From assembly GCA_002490245.1 (NCBI GenBank), contig PCNA01000013.1, positions 1-37,004 on the forward strand: 37,004 nucleotides of DNA. The letters run 5' to 3'. Shown here piece after piece: positions 23,811 to 31,353 of this stretch. The first letter of the stretch is position 1. Each line of letters starts with the position of its first letter. Below the pieces are notes generated by a model that was given only the letters and a program-made list of their open reading frames with translations, made no database searches and had not been told where the DNA came from. Source of the DNA: Candidatus Bathyarchaeota archaeon B24-2 (GTDB lineage Archaea; Thermoproteota; Bathyarchaeia; Bathyarchaeales; B24-2). The position numbers were made by a program, and so were the translations under genes.

Positions 23811-24139
23811 GGTACAAGACAGATAAACTTCAGCTTCCCCTTACCCCTATTTTTGAATTGATGCATCTCGTTTGGTGGTATAAAGACTACGTCTCCAGGC
23901 ATTATTCTCTTAACCTCGTCTCCACCCCGTACCTCTCCTTCTCCTTCGAGAACGAAGACTTCATGCTCCCATGGGTGACTGTGGAGGGGCGTATATCCGT
24001 CGACCTCCACCTCGAAGAGTCTCATGGCAAAGTTCTTTGCTCCCATCTCTCTCGTGATAAGCCATCTTACGGTGACTCCTTTAGCCTCCTTCTCCTCCAC
24101 GACCTCTCCTTCGACGTCGAGATAATGGAAGACCTTCAA
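23801..24139 (-). CDS. Small single-domain cupin protein
   Basis: 112 residues with one conserved cupin barrel. Motif 1 HSHPWEHEVFVLEGEGEV carries metal ligands of the HxH...E type, and motif 2 is PGDVVFIPPNEMHQFKN. Such proteins can be isomerases, dioxygenases or sugar-binding sensors; the activity is not assignable. The start is TTG 24139 with GGAGG eight bases upstream. The gene is probably transcribed separately from the RNase III-like gene, since a terminator-like hairpin lies between. Confidence 0.85.
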   Translation of the reverse strand: MKVFHYLDVEGEVVEEKEAKGVTVRWLITREMGAKNFAMRLFEVEVDGYTPLHSHPWEHEVFVLEGEGEVRGGDEVKRIMPGDVVFIPPNEMHQFKNRGKGKLKFICLVPYL

Positions 24140-24173
24140 TCTCTATTCCTCCGACCTATACTTAAACGGAGAC

Positions 24174-24218
24174 TAAAATAAAATCGTTTACTTCCTGAGG
24201 ATTTAGTGTTTCAGGAAG
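24174..24218 (-). terminator. Hairpin terminator of the RNase III-like gene
   Basis: CTTCCTGA (24191-24198) pairs perfectly with TCAGGAAG (24211-24218), an 8-bp stem that includes the stop codon of the minus-strand gene. In transcription direction it is followed by a T-rich stretch (ACGATTTTATTTTAG), which suits termination. Confidence 0.5.
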
Positions 24219-24633
24219 GCTTCTCTAAACACTCCTTAGCCCTAGCTAGGAGTTCGGCGAACCCCTCACATAGGTCTTCATGGGCTGAAAGCTCCTCCAC
24301 GGCCTTCCTGATCGAGAACGCTCCCTTAATCCAAGCGTATACCATAAGCGCCTCCGCAGCGTCTGCTCGGAAATGTCGGTTTACCCTGGACGGAAGATAT
24401 CTTCTTAAGTCTGCCCTCGCAAGAGACTCTGAGAGTATACGTCCGGTCACTTTACCTCCTCTAGGTTCTCCATAGCGGATCGAAAGCGTTAGTGAGTAGA
24501 CGAAATTGACGAAGGAGTCCCCTAAGGCCGCTAAGCCATGGTTCGTCATAACGTCTCTCAAACTTTCGTATTCGCCTAAAATACGGGATAGCTCCTGTTT
24601 CAGACAGTCTTCCCTCTTCATATCCGCTTCCAC
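24211..24633 (-). CDS. RNase III-like family protein (mini-III type, no dsRNA-binding domain)
   Basis: 140 residues, helical. NHGLAALGDSFVNFVYSLTLS resembles the RNase III signature ERLEFLGDS, with LGDS kept but the first Glu changed, and RHFRADAAEALMVYAW resembles the second catalytic segment with Asp and Glu kept. No dsRNA-binding domain follows. I recall archaeal proteins of this type annotated as RNase III family, but activity is not established from sequence. The start may be GTG 24633 or ATG 24621. It is divergent from the TFS gene. Confidence 0.6.
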   Translation of the reverse strand: MEADMKREDCLKQELSRILGEYESLRDVMTNHGLAALGDSFVNFVYSLTLSIRYGEPRGGKVTGRILSESLARADLRRYLPSRVNRHFRADAAEALMVYAWIKGAFSIRKAVEELSAHEDLCEGFAELLARAKECLEKPS

Positions 24634-24746
24634 TTCTCATCCGCCTCTATATCGGTGAAAGATCATCTTTATTAATAGGTTGTAGAAAGCTTTAAATCAC
24701 TTCGTCGATATTAGGGAAGAAAAAATGGATCGAAGGGAGGTTTCGG

Positions 24747-25094
24747 ATGGAGTTCTGCCCTAACTGTGGAACGAAGCTTAACCTCGTTCGAGAGAAGAAA
24801 GAGGGTAAGGTAACTCTTCTTCTGGTCTGCCCGAGATGTGGTTATAAGAAGAAGGCTGGAGAAAAACTCGTTTTAGGCTCGAAGGTTTTGAAGCATGAGC
24901 CTCAAATGCAGGTTACCGTTATAGGTAAGAAGGAGCAGAAACTGAGGACCCTGCCGACTGTGCAGATCGAATGTCCGAAATGCGGGAACAAACTAGCCTA
25001 TGTCTGGCAGGTTCAGACTAGAGGAAGCGACGAGTCTATGACACAATTCTTCCGATGCACTAAATGCGGCTACACGTTCAGGGAATACAGCTGA
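24747..25094 (+). CDS. tfs: Transcription factor S (TFIIS/Rpb9-like)
   Basis: 115 residues with two zinc ribbons: N-terminal CPNCGTKL...CPRCGYKK and C-terminal CPKCGNKLAYVWQVQTRGSDESMTQFFRCTKCGYTF. The DE pair in the second ribbon loop is the acidic tip that stimulates RNA cleavage in backtracked polymerase. ATG 24747 has GGGAGG upstream; a TATA-like CTTTAAATC lies near 24691. The factor acts on the same enzyme as RpoF and RpoL. Confidence 0.95.
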   Translation: MEFCPNCGTKLNLVREKKEGKVTLLLVCPRCGYKKKAGEKLVLGSKVLKHEPQMQVTVIGKKEQKLRTLPTVQIECPKCGNKLAYVWQVQTRGSDESMTQFFRCTKCGYTFREYS

Positions 25095-25198
25095 AGGTCG
25101 CTAACTTTACTTTAACTTTCCCCCTTTAACCTCGAAGTATACGCCGCTTCGATGCTTTAAGATCCTTGCATATAGTAAAACTGTTTCAGACGCGCTTT

Positions 25199-26434
25199 TT
25201 ATAACGCCCTTTCGGTCGTAGTCTCGATCATCTTCTCTATCCTTTTCTTGAGTTCTTCTGGTAGACCGAGGATATCCACGTCCATGAATCCTCGAATTAT
25301 GAGGGCTTCAGCTTCCTCTCTGGAGAATCCTCTAGCCATAAGGTAGCAGACCTCCTCTTCAGATATCTTCCCGATCGCCGCTTCATGGGAGAGTTCTGTT
25401 CCGTTCGTCTTGGCCAATAGTTCAGGGGCGGCGTAGATCGAGGCCTTGTCAGAGAGGAGTAGACCCCGACATTCAAGGTGGGCTTTAGTGTTTTCACGTT
25501 CCCCTACTAGCATTCCTCTAGCATAGATCGTCGACTCACCTTTACCCACCGCCCGGCTGATTATCTCCCCTCTGCTTCCCTCGTTTTGGAGGACTATCTT
25601 CGCTCCCACGTCTATGTATGAGTCTGAGGAGCCGTAGATGATCGAGTTGAACCTCGCCCTCGAATTCGCTCCCTTACAGTATGCCACAGGGTAGGTCTGT
25701 AGACTCTTGACGGGCTTCAAACATATGTAGTTGCATATGAATGTTCCGTCCTCCTCGATCAACGCTCCCGTTCTGGGTCGCGTGTCGAACCTTGGGCTCC
25801 AGTCATGGATCATCGTGAAGGTGAGTTTAGCTCCTTCCTTTATGTAGAACTCCGAGACTCCGACGTGGAGGCCTCTGTTAACGTTTCGGTGAACCGTGCA
25901 GCCCGTAATCATCTGGATCTCGGAGTCGGGTTCGGCGATTATTACGTTGTGAACGTTTTGGTTTAGGTTGTCTGTGGAGATAAAGAGGCATGCTTGGAGG
26001 GGTAAGGTGACTTTCTCTCCCTCTAGGATCCGGATGAAGTAGCCTTGATCCCACTTCAACTCGGCTAGAGCCGTATACTTGTCTGCGTCTACTGGGACTA
26101 TTCTCCACCAGTAATCCTTGAACCAATCGTACTTCTGTAAGGCTTCCGCCGTGCTTAAGACTTCGACCTTCCCTTTAAACATCTCTCGGACGGCGCTGAA
26201 GACAACCGAATGGTCTATCTGGAAGTATGTAGCTGACCGTTCTTCTTCTCTGGGTGTTACACCGACTTCTAGAGACCGCTCGACCACGTCTTCAGGTAAC
26301 TCCGTTAGGGGGCACCGGTAACCTTCCTCACCGCTCCTCGAGTACCCGTTTATATCTAAGTCTGGGCCATAAGCCGCTGGCTTGCTTATCGCTCGCATCG
26401 CTCTCTTCTTACTTTCGGGCATTTCCTGCACCAT
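25199..26434 (-). CDS. sufB: SufB/SmsB Fe-S cluster scaffold
   Basis: 411 residues of the SufB/SufD beta-helix family. The core segment MITGCTVHRN...FTMIHDW and the C-terminal SHEAAIGKISEEEVCYLMARGFSREEAEALIIRGF are typical of SufB. The start ATG 26434 has GAGGGG upstream but lies 49 bases inside sufC; ATG 26398 is an alternative. With SufC it forms a two-gene scaffold-ATPase system. No sufD or cysteine desulfurase is adjacent, as in the minimal SMS-type systems known from archaea. Confidence 0.9.
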   Translation of the reverse strand: MVQEMPESKKRAMRAISKPAAYGPDLDINGYSRSGEEGYRCPLTELPEDVVERSLEVGVTPREEERSATYFQIDHSVVFSAVREMFKGKVEVLSTAEALQKYDWFKDYWWRIVPVDADKYTALAELKWDQGYFIRILEGEKVTLPLQACLFISTDNLNQNVHNVIIAEPDSEIQMITGCTVHRNVNRGLHVGVSEFYIKEGAKLTFTMIHDWSPRFDTRPRTGALIEEDGTFICNYICLKPVKSLQTYPVAYCKGANSRARFNSIIYGSSDSYIDVGAKIVLQNEGSRGEIISRAVGKGESTIYARGMLVGERENTKAHLECRGLLLSDKASIYAAPELLAKTNGTELSHEAAIGKISEEEVCYLMARGFSREEAEALIIRGFMDVDILGLPEELKKRIEKMIETTTERAL

Positions 26435-27123
26435 GCGTACCCCTCGTTAAGTATCTGGGTTAGAATCTTTAAGGGTCTGCCTGAGCAGACTATAGTTCCG
26501 TCTAGGATGACGTGGGCTTCGTCGGCGTCGACGTAGTGGAGGATGTATCCTAGATGGGTGATTAATAAAGCGGATTTACCTTCGATCATCTTCTTTATCA
26601 CCTTACCTATAAGCTGAAGGTTCTCCACGTCGACGCCGGAGTCAGGCTCATCGAGTATGACGAAGTCAGGGTTTTGTGCTAGGATCTGAATAACTTCAGA
26701 TTTTTTCATCTCTCCGCCGGAGAAGCCTAAGTTTAAGTCGCGCTCCATGAAATCTAAGGGGAAATTCAAGGTTTCGGCTAACTCCCGTAGACTGGAGTAT
26801 CTACCTCCCTGAGAGACCAGTCTTTCGAGTACCTCCCTCAGCTTTACGCCTCTGATAGTCGGAGGATTCTGGAAGGCTACGCCTAAGCCTAACTTAACCC
26901 TCTCATTTATCGGTAGACTTGTTATGTCCTGACCTTTAAACAATATTCTCCCAGAAACCACCCTATAAGCCGGAAAACCGAGGATGGACATTATAAGCGA
27001 GCTTTTACCAGATCCGTTAGGACCGAACAGGACGTGTACCTCACCTTTAGGTACCTCTAGGTTAATGTCCCTAAGCACCGGTTTACCGTCGACTTCGACC
27101 GTTAGCTCCTCTACCCTAAGCAT
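26386..27123 (-). CDS. sufC: SufC/SmsC ATPase
   Basis: 245 residues, an ABC-type ATPase that drives cluster assembly on SufB. Walker A GPNGSGKSS (about residue 35), SufC-type signature LGFSGGEMKKSEVIQ, and Walker B FVILDEPDSGVDVE. The C-terminus has two cysteines (YAWCRKCPKVRRERC) that are uncommon for SufC. It overlaps sufB by 49 bases, ensuring coupled translation. ATG 27123 is the first codon. Confidence 0.94.
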   Translation of the reverse strand: MLRVEELTVEVDGKPVLRDINLEVPKGEVHVLFGPNGSGKSSLIMSILGFPAYRVVSGRILFKGQDITSLPINERVKLGLGVAFQNPPTIRGVKLREVLERLVSQGGRYSSLRELAETLNFPLDFMERDLNLGFSGGEMKKSEVIQILAQNPDFVILDEPDSGVDVENLQLIGKVIKKMIEGKSALLITHLGYILHYVDADEAHVILDGTIVCSGRPLKILTQILNEGYAWCRKCPKVRRERCER

Positions 27124-27278
27124 CTCGTCGTCGTCCTAAACTTAACTTTTAAGTTGTCTACCCTCCTCTATCTTATTAATCTTTATGTTCGACTGGCCCG
27201 CTAAGTCCTTCTCTAAGGAAAGGTAAACCGTTAATAGGTTCCTCGACCTATCTATTCCAAAAAGGAGGTGTGCCGTTT

Positions 27279-27611
27279 TTGGGTGAAAGGTGGATCAAGA
27301 GCTCCGAGAGGATTCTAGAGCGGATAAAAAGGATCGAGGAAGTCGAGGATAAAGACCGCTTAGACTACGTGAGGGACATACGCTTTCTTCTAAGCGCTTT
27401 ACACCGAAGCTTGGTAGGCTGGATTCAGTGGGTGAACAACCCTGATGTTATGGCGAGGTTTAGTAGGGAGGAGTTGGATTCCATAGCTAAGAGGATCTCC
27501 GAGTTTACACGTTCCTTCATCGAGTACGATATAGAAGCGACTAAGGCGGGAATCGAGAAGAACCTAGAAGTTAGGAGAAGGGAAAGCGGAGAAGAGGTCT
27601 TCTATATCTAA
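27279..27611 (+). CDS. DUF2153-like helical protein
   Basis: About 110 residues, almost fully helical and charged, with LVGWIQWVNNPDVMARFSREELDSIAKRI resembling archaeal DUF2153 proteins. TTG 27279 is favoured because GGAGGTG lies eight bases upstream; the track GTG at 27270 overlaps that site. Function unknown. It is divergent from sufC and may share a transcript with the following MBL gene. Confidence 0.65.
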   Translation: MGERWIKSSERILERIKRIEEVEDKDRLDYVRDIRFLLSALHRSLVGWIQWVNNPDVMARFSREELDSIAKRISEFTRSFIEYDIEATKAGIEKNLEVRRRESGEEVFYI

Positions 27612-27695
27612 CCGCTGCCCCCTCGTTTTATCAATTCCGTGTTTATACAAAATTTTTTCTTACGCATAGCTCATAGGTTTTCAGGGGTCTTCAAG

Positions 27696-28550
27696 TTGAT
27701 AGAGAGCCTGAAAGTTACGGTCGTGGTGGAGAATACCGCGAGGATGGGAGTGGAAGGTGTACTCGGGAAACATGGGTTCTGTGCTTTAATCGAGGCTAAA
27801 AATAAAGACTACACGGTGAAGGTGCTCTTAGACGCTGGCCCTTCTCCAGATGTACTACTCAACAACTTGAAAGCTTTAAACCTTGATTTAAGCGGTCTAG
27901 ACGTTATAGTGGTGAGTCATGGGCACTACGACCATACTGGAGGACTGTTGGAAGTCCTTAAAATGGTCGAGAAACCTATTCCTGTGATAATCCATCCAGA
28001 CGGACTTAAACCCAAGTTCTCCTCTAAACCCAAACTCAGGTATATAGGAAACCCCTTCAAAGAATCCGACATCGAAGCAGAAGGCGGAATACTGGTTAAG
28101 GTGAAGAACCCGGTTACCATAATCGATGGTTTAACGACGACTGGTGAAATAGAGAGAGCTACCCCTTACGAGAGGCCTAAGAGCTTCTGGACCGTAGAGG
28201 ATGGAAGATACGTGGAGGATCTCATATTAGACGATCAGGCCTTAGCGGCTAAGTTAACCGGTAAGGGCCTCGTTGTGATAACTGGTTGCGCGCACTCCGG
28301 AATAGTGAACACCATACTACACTCGATGAAGCTAACCGGTTCAAACAGGGTTCACGCGGTTCTAGGAGGCTTCCATCTAGTAGACGCGGACGACGAGAGG
28401 CTCATCCAGACTGTAGAGAGGCTCCGCGAACTCGGTGTGGAGACGCTCAGGCCAGGCCACTGCACAGGCTCTAAGGCTGTTAACCTGTTGACAAACGCGT
28501 TCGGCGGGAGGTGTAAGCCTCTCAACGCCGGAGACGTGATCGAGTTTTAA
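27696..28550 (+). CDS. MBL-fold metallohydrolase, MJ0301-like
   Basis: 284 residues. SHGHYDHTGG is the metallo-beta-lactamase metal motif, with GCAHSGIVNT and LGGFHL supplying further ligands. The layout matches the family annotated as dihydropterin-6-methyl-ribofuranosylaminobenzene phosphate synthase, linked to pterin cofactor synthesis, though that assignment is tentative. TTG 27696 follows AGGGG at good spacing; the track start at 27639 would add 19 residues (MFIQNFF...) encoded in what looks like leader sequence. Confidence 0.8.
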   Translation: MIESLKVTVVVENTARMGVEGVLGKHGFCALIEAKNKDYTVKVLLDAGPSPDVLLNNLKALNLDLSGLDVIVVSHGHYDHTGGLLEVLKMVEKPIPVIIHPDGLKPKFSSKPKLRYIGNPFKESDIEAEGGILVKVKNPVTIIDGLTTTGEIERATPYERPKSFWTVEDGRYVEDLILDDQALAAKLTGKGLVVITGCAHSGIVNTILHSMKLTGSNRVHAVLGGFHLVDADDERLIQTVERLRELGVETLRPGHCTGSKAVNLLTNAFGGRCKPLNAGDVIEF

Positions 28551-28841
28551 AGTAGCCTACGCGAAACACCCTCTCTATAGTTCAGAATATCCCTTAACCT
28601 TTTTCACCCACTTTAATCGAACGATTTAAAATCCAAGGTCGCCTAGACCTCCACTATATAAACCTTTGAGTCCTAGTTGAGAAAACCCTCAGAGAAACGA
28701 GGCAGAAACCTTAAAACCCTTCAGACATGAAATCAAACCTCTGAAACCCCTTCAGCTATCTCATGGAACTATATAAACCGGACTAAGGTATAAGGTAAAA
28801 GCGATAATCTTTCTCTCAGAGACTTCCGATGGCTTCTATGC
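28551..28841. promoter_or_regulatory. Gene-free convergent spacer with two near-identical TATA boxes
   Basis: Both flanking genes end here, so no promoter is needed, yet CTATATAAAC occurs at 28654-28663 and CTATATAAACC at 28769-28779, both in plus orientation, 115 bases apart. A hairpin AGGTC-GCCTA-GACCT sits just before the first. The intervening sequence has only trivial ORFs, so a small RNA is conceivable. I found no canonical C/D box pair or tRNA fold. Confidence 0.4.
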
Positions 28842-30467
28842 TTAAAGCTCAGGTCTCGGTTTACCCAGTTTCCGGTCTAGACACGATTTAACAAAACCGT
28901 AGTATTCTGGGTCTGGCTTTCCAGGTCTACTCTTAAACTCGCCGTGGAACTGGGAGGCGAAGAAGAAATACTTGTCTGGTAACTCTAAGATCTCTTTCCT
29001 CCTCCCGTCAGGGCTGCTACCTGAGAAGACTAAGCCGTTGTCTTCTAGGACCTTCCAGTACTTTGGGTTGACCTCCCATCGGTGGCGGTGTCTCTCGACT
29101 ATCCTCCGCGAGTTGTAGAGCTTATAGGCTAAGGTCCCCTCTTTAATTACGATCTCGTGTCCTCCTAACCGCATCGTAGCCCCCTTATACTTTACGTTTC
29201 TCTGTTCAGGCATCAAATCTATCACCGGATGAGGGGTATCCGGATCTAGCTCCGTGCTATTCGCTCCTTTCAATCCACATATATTCCTCGCGAACTCGAC
29301 GACCGCTAGCTGGAAGCCAAAACATATGCCTAGGAAAGGTATGTCGTGTGTCCTAGCGTAGTTGATCGCCATGATCTTTCCTTCACTCCCCCTTGGACCG
29401 AAGCCGTAGGGGACGAAGATTCCGTCGTAGTTTTTCAAGGATTCTATGTCGCCTGGAGATTCCTCGAAGACCTCAGCCTCTATATAGTCGATTGTAACCT
29501 TTACACCGCATTTGGCACCGGCGTGTCTGAGAGCCTCGTTCATACTGACGTAGCTATCCGATAGCCCGGCATACTTCCCGACCAGAGCGACCTTGATCTC
29601 GTACTTAGGGTTCAGCAACGACTCGACGAAGGCATTCCAAGTCTTCCAAGAGGGTTTCTTCCCTCTGAGCTTTAGGCGGCGGCATATGTAGTCGCCCATG
29701 CCTTGCTCGTCTAGCTTCTGAGGCACCAGATATATGGTCGGCACGTTATAGGAGCAGAAGACAGCCTCTTTAGGTATGGTTCCGAATAGAGCGATCTTCC
29801 TCACAGCCTCGGCGTCTATCATCTTGCTGCATCTAGCCACTATTATATCAGGCTGTATACCTATCCTCCGTAGTTCGTTGACGCTGTGTTGAAGGGGCTT
29901 GGTCTTCATCTCTCCGGTCACGTCGAGTATAGGTACGAGGGCGACATGGACGTATAGGGTGTTGTCGAATCCTTCCTCGATCCTCATCTGACGTATAGCC
30001 TCCAAGAAAGGCAACCCCTCTATATCGCCTACCGTACCACCGCACTCGGTTAAGACCACGTCCACCCCAGACTTCTCGGCGACACTGCGGATCCTATACT
30101 TTATCTCGTCTGTTATATGTGGTACTATCTGCACACATCTTCCGAGAAAATCTCCCCGCCTCTCCTTATCTATAACGGACTGGTATATCGAACCCGTGGT
30201 TATATTGTTCTCCTTGTTTAAGTTTAAATCTAGGAACCTCTCATACCAACCTAAATCTAAGTCTGTTTCTCCACCGTCTTCAGTAACGAATACTTCTCCG
30301 TGGATATACGGGTTCATGGTTCCCGCGTCGACGTTGACGTAAGGATCTATCTTTATGACCGTGACCGAGAACCCTCTCTCCTGAAGCATCTTACCTATAG
30401 ATGAGGTTACCACACCTTTACCTACAGAGCTTAGGACGCCGCCTGTCACGAATATATACTTAACCAT
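28842..30467 (-). CDS. pyrG: CTP synthase
   Basis: 541 residues; converts UTP to CTP with glutamine. The N-terminal synthetase begins FVTGGVLSSVGKGVVTSSIGK and contains KIDPYVNVDAGTMNPYIHGEVFV. The C-terminal glutaminase has the nucleophile in GICFGFQ (about residue 385) and the His-Glu of the triad in QFHGEF, where Pro is usual between them. Length is normal. ATG 30467 is the start. A reverse-strand TATA-like GTTTTAATC lies near 30511-30520. Confidence 0.96.
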   Translation of the reverse strand: MVKYIFVTGGVLSSVGKGVVTSSIGKMLQERGFSVTVIKIDPYVNVDAGTMNPYIHGEVFVTEDGGETDLDLGWYERFLDLNLNKENNITTGSIYQSVIDKERRGDFLGRCVQIVPHITDEIKYRIRSVAEKSGVDVVLTECGGTVGDIEGLPFLEAIRQMRIEEGFDNTLYVHVALVPILDVTGEMKTKPLQHSVNELRRIGIQPDIIVARCSKMIDAEAVRKIALFGTIPKEAVFCSYNVPTIYLVPQKLDEQGMGDYICRRLKLRGKKPSWKTWNAFVESLLNPKYEIKVALVGKYAGLSDSYVSMNEALRHAGAKCGVKVTIDYIEAEVFEESPGDIESLKNYDGIFVPYGFGPRGSEGKIMAINYARTHDIPFLGICFGFQLAVVEFARNICGLKGANSTELDPDTPHPVIDLMPEQRNVKYKGATMRLGGHEIVIKEGTLAYKLYNSRRIVERHRHRWEVNPKYWKVLEDNGLVFSGSSPDGRRKEILELPDKYFFFASQFHGEFKSRPGKPDPEYYGFVKSCLDRKLGKPRPEL

Positions 30468-30597
30468 GAAGCGTCATCCCTTCACAGAGATCTTTATCTT
30501 GCAGGAGAAAGATTAAAACCCTTTTGATCCGTATATGTTAAATCCCCACATTACGGTAGTTCCATTTTAGGTAATATCGAAGACCTCATTTTCCTAG

Positions 30598-30618
30598 AGA
30601 GGGAATTTTTCCCTTTTT
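30598..30618 (+). terminator. Hairpin followed by T run, upstream of a small ORF
   Basis: AGGGAA-TTT-TTCCCT (30600-30614) is followed by further T residues, so on the plus strand it resembles an intrinsic terminator. There is no annotated plus-strand gene before it. It may act as a barrier between pyrG promoter activity and the next unit, or mark an unseen transcript. Confidence 0.35.
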
Positions 30619-30685
30619 CGTTAGGAATGTTTTAAATATTAAAATTAGAGAGTTGATCTCGAAAACAGAGGTCGAGGAGGAGAGG

Positions 30686-30790
30686 ATGATGGAAAGAAAG
30701 GTCGAATTCGATGTGGTCGCCGAGATAAACCTCATAGTCTCCAAGCTACCCAAAAGCATGTTTATAAAGTCCACTCAAGTGAGACAGTAA
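30686..30790 (+). CDS. Candidate 34-residue small protein
   Basis: ATG 30686 (or 30689) follows GAGGAGGAGAGG, a strong ribosome-binding site. The frame reads MMERKVEFDVVAEINLIVSK...STQVRQ before TAA at 30788-30790. A TATA-like TTTTAAATATTA lies at about 30629-30640, at proper distance for a leader of about 25 bases. Composition and alternating hydrophobic pattern look protein-like; the longer antisense ORF in the track is its shadow. It is too short for the ORF track. Family unknown. Confidence 0.5.
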   Translation: MMERKVEFDVVAEINLIVSKLPKSMFIKSTQVRQ

Positions 30791-30849
30791 GCGGCTTTAG
30801 ATCCTCTCCTAAGTTTTATGCTAAACCGATTAAAGGAGGGTAGGTTGGA

Positions 30850-31344
30850 GTGTCTAAATCTAAACTCGCGGCCTCCACGATATTCATCTCGTCGTTTCTC
30901 TTAGTAGCCGCGACGCTTCTCCCCTTAATGTACACGACGAAAACCATAGAGCTTGAGGGCGGTTCTTACAGTTTCCTAGTGTCTAGAGATGGATGGAAGG
31001 TCGAGAGGATCCGTGTGGACAGCGAGGACTGGTTCATCACTTTCGACTCAAAGATGTACCGATGTGGAGACTCGCAATTCCTAATAGAAGTCTACGGGAA
31101 AAACGGTGACGGCAACCCCCTCCTCGTCCTAAAAGCGTCCTTCCACGAGGCGAATAAACCATCCCTCGAAAGAGTGTCGGGAGTAGGCGAGAAGACTCCT
31201 AGAATACAGAACCTCTGGAGACTGTTTCAGAAGGATAACCAGTACTACCCAGACCTGCCGAGCGGAGAATACGTCATAAAGATATACTGGAAAAACGTTA
31301 AGTGGCATCTAACGATAGAAGAGATCCACTGTAAACTAGCTTGA
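30850..31344 (+). CDS. Membrane-anchored or secreted protein, function unknown
   Basis: 164 residues. One N-terminal hydrophobic segment (about residues 8-28, AASTIFISSFLLVAATLLPLMY) is a signal anchor or uncleaved signal peptide; the rest is a soluble, strand-rich domain (ITFDSKMYRCGDSQFLIEVYGK, SGEYVIKIYWKNVKWHLTIEEI) with two cysteines. The GTG start follows GGAGGG. It resembles an extracytoplasmic beta-sandwich domain, but no family is recognised. It converges on the cis-prenyltransferase gene. Confidence 0.75.
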   Translation: MSKSKLAASTIFISSFLLVAATLLPLMYTTKTIELEGGSYSFLVSRDGWKVERIRVDSEDWFITFDSKMYRCGDSQFLIEVYGKNGDGNPLLVLKASFHEANKPSLERVSGVGEKTPRIQNLWRLFQKDNQYYPDLPSGEYVIKIYWKNVKWHLTIEEIHCKLA

Positions 31345-31353
31345 AGGGAAACC

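Noticed and set aside
28650-28800. Possible C/D box guide RNA
   Set aside because: ATGAAAT, ATGAGAT and several CTGA strings occur on both strands, but none forms a proper RTGATGA...CTGA pair with the usual spacing.
30586-30774. 62-residue minus-strand ORF upstream of pyrG
   Set aside because: It is antisense to the better supported 34-codon ORF with promoter and ribosome-binding site on the plus strand.
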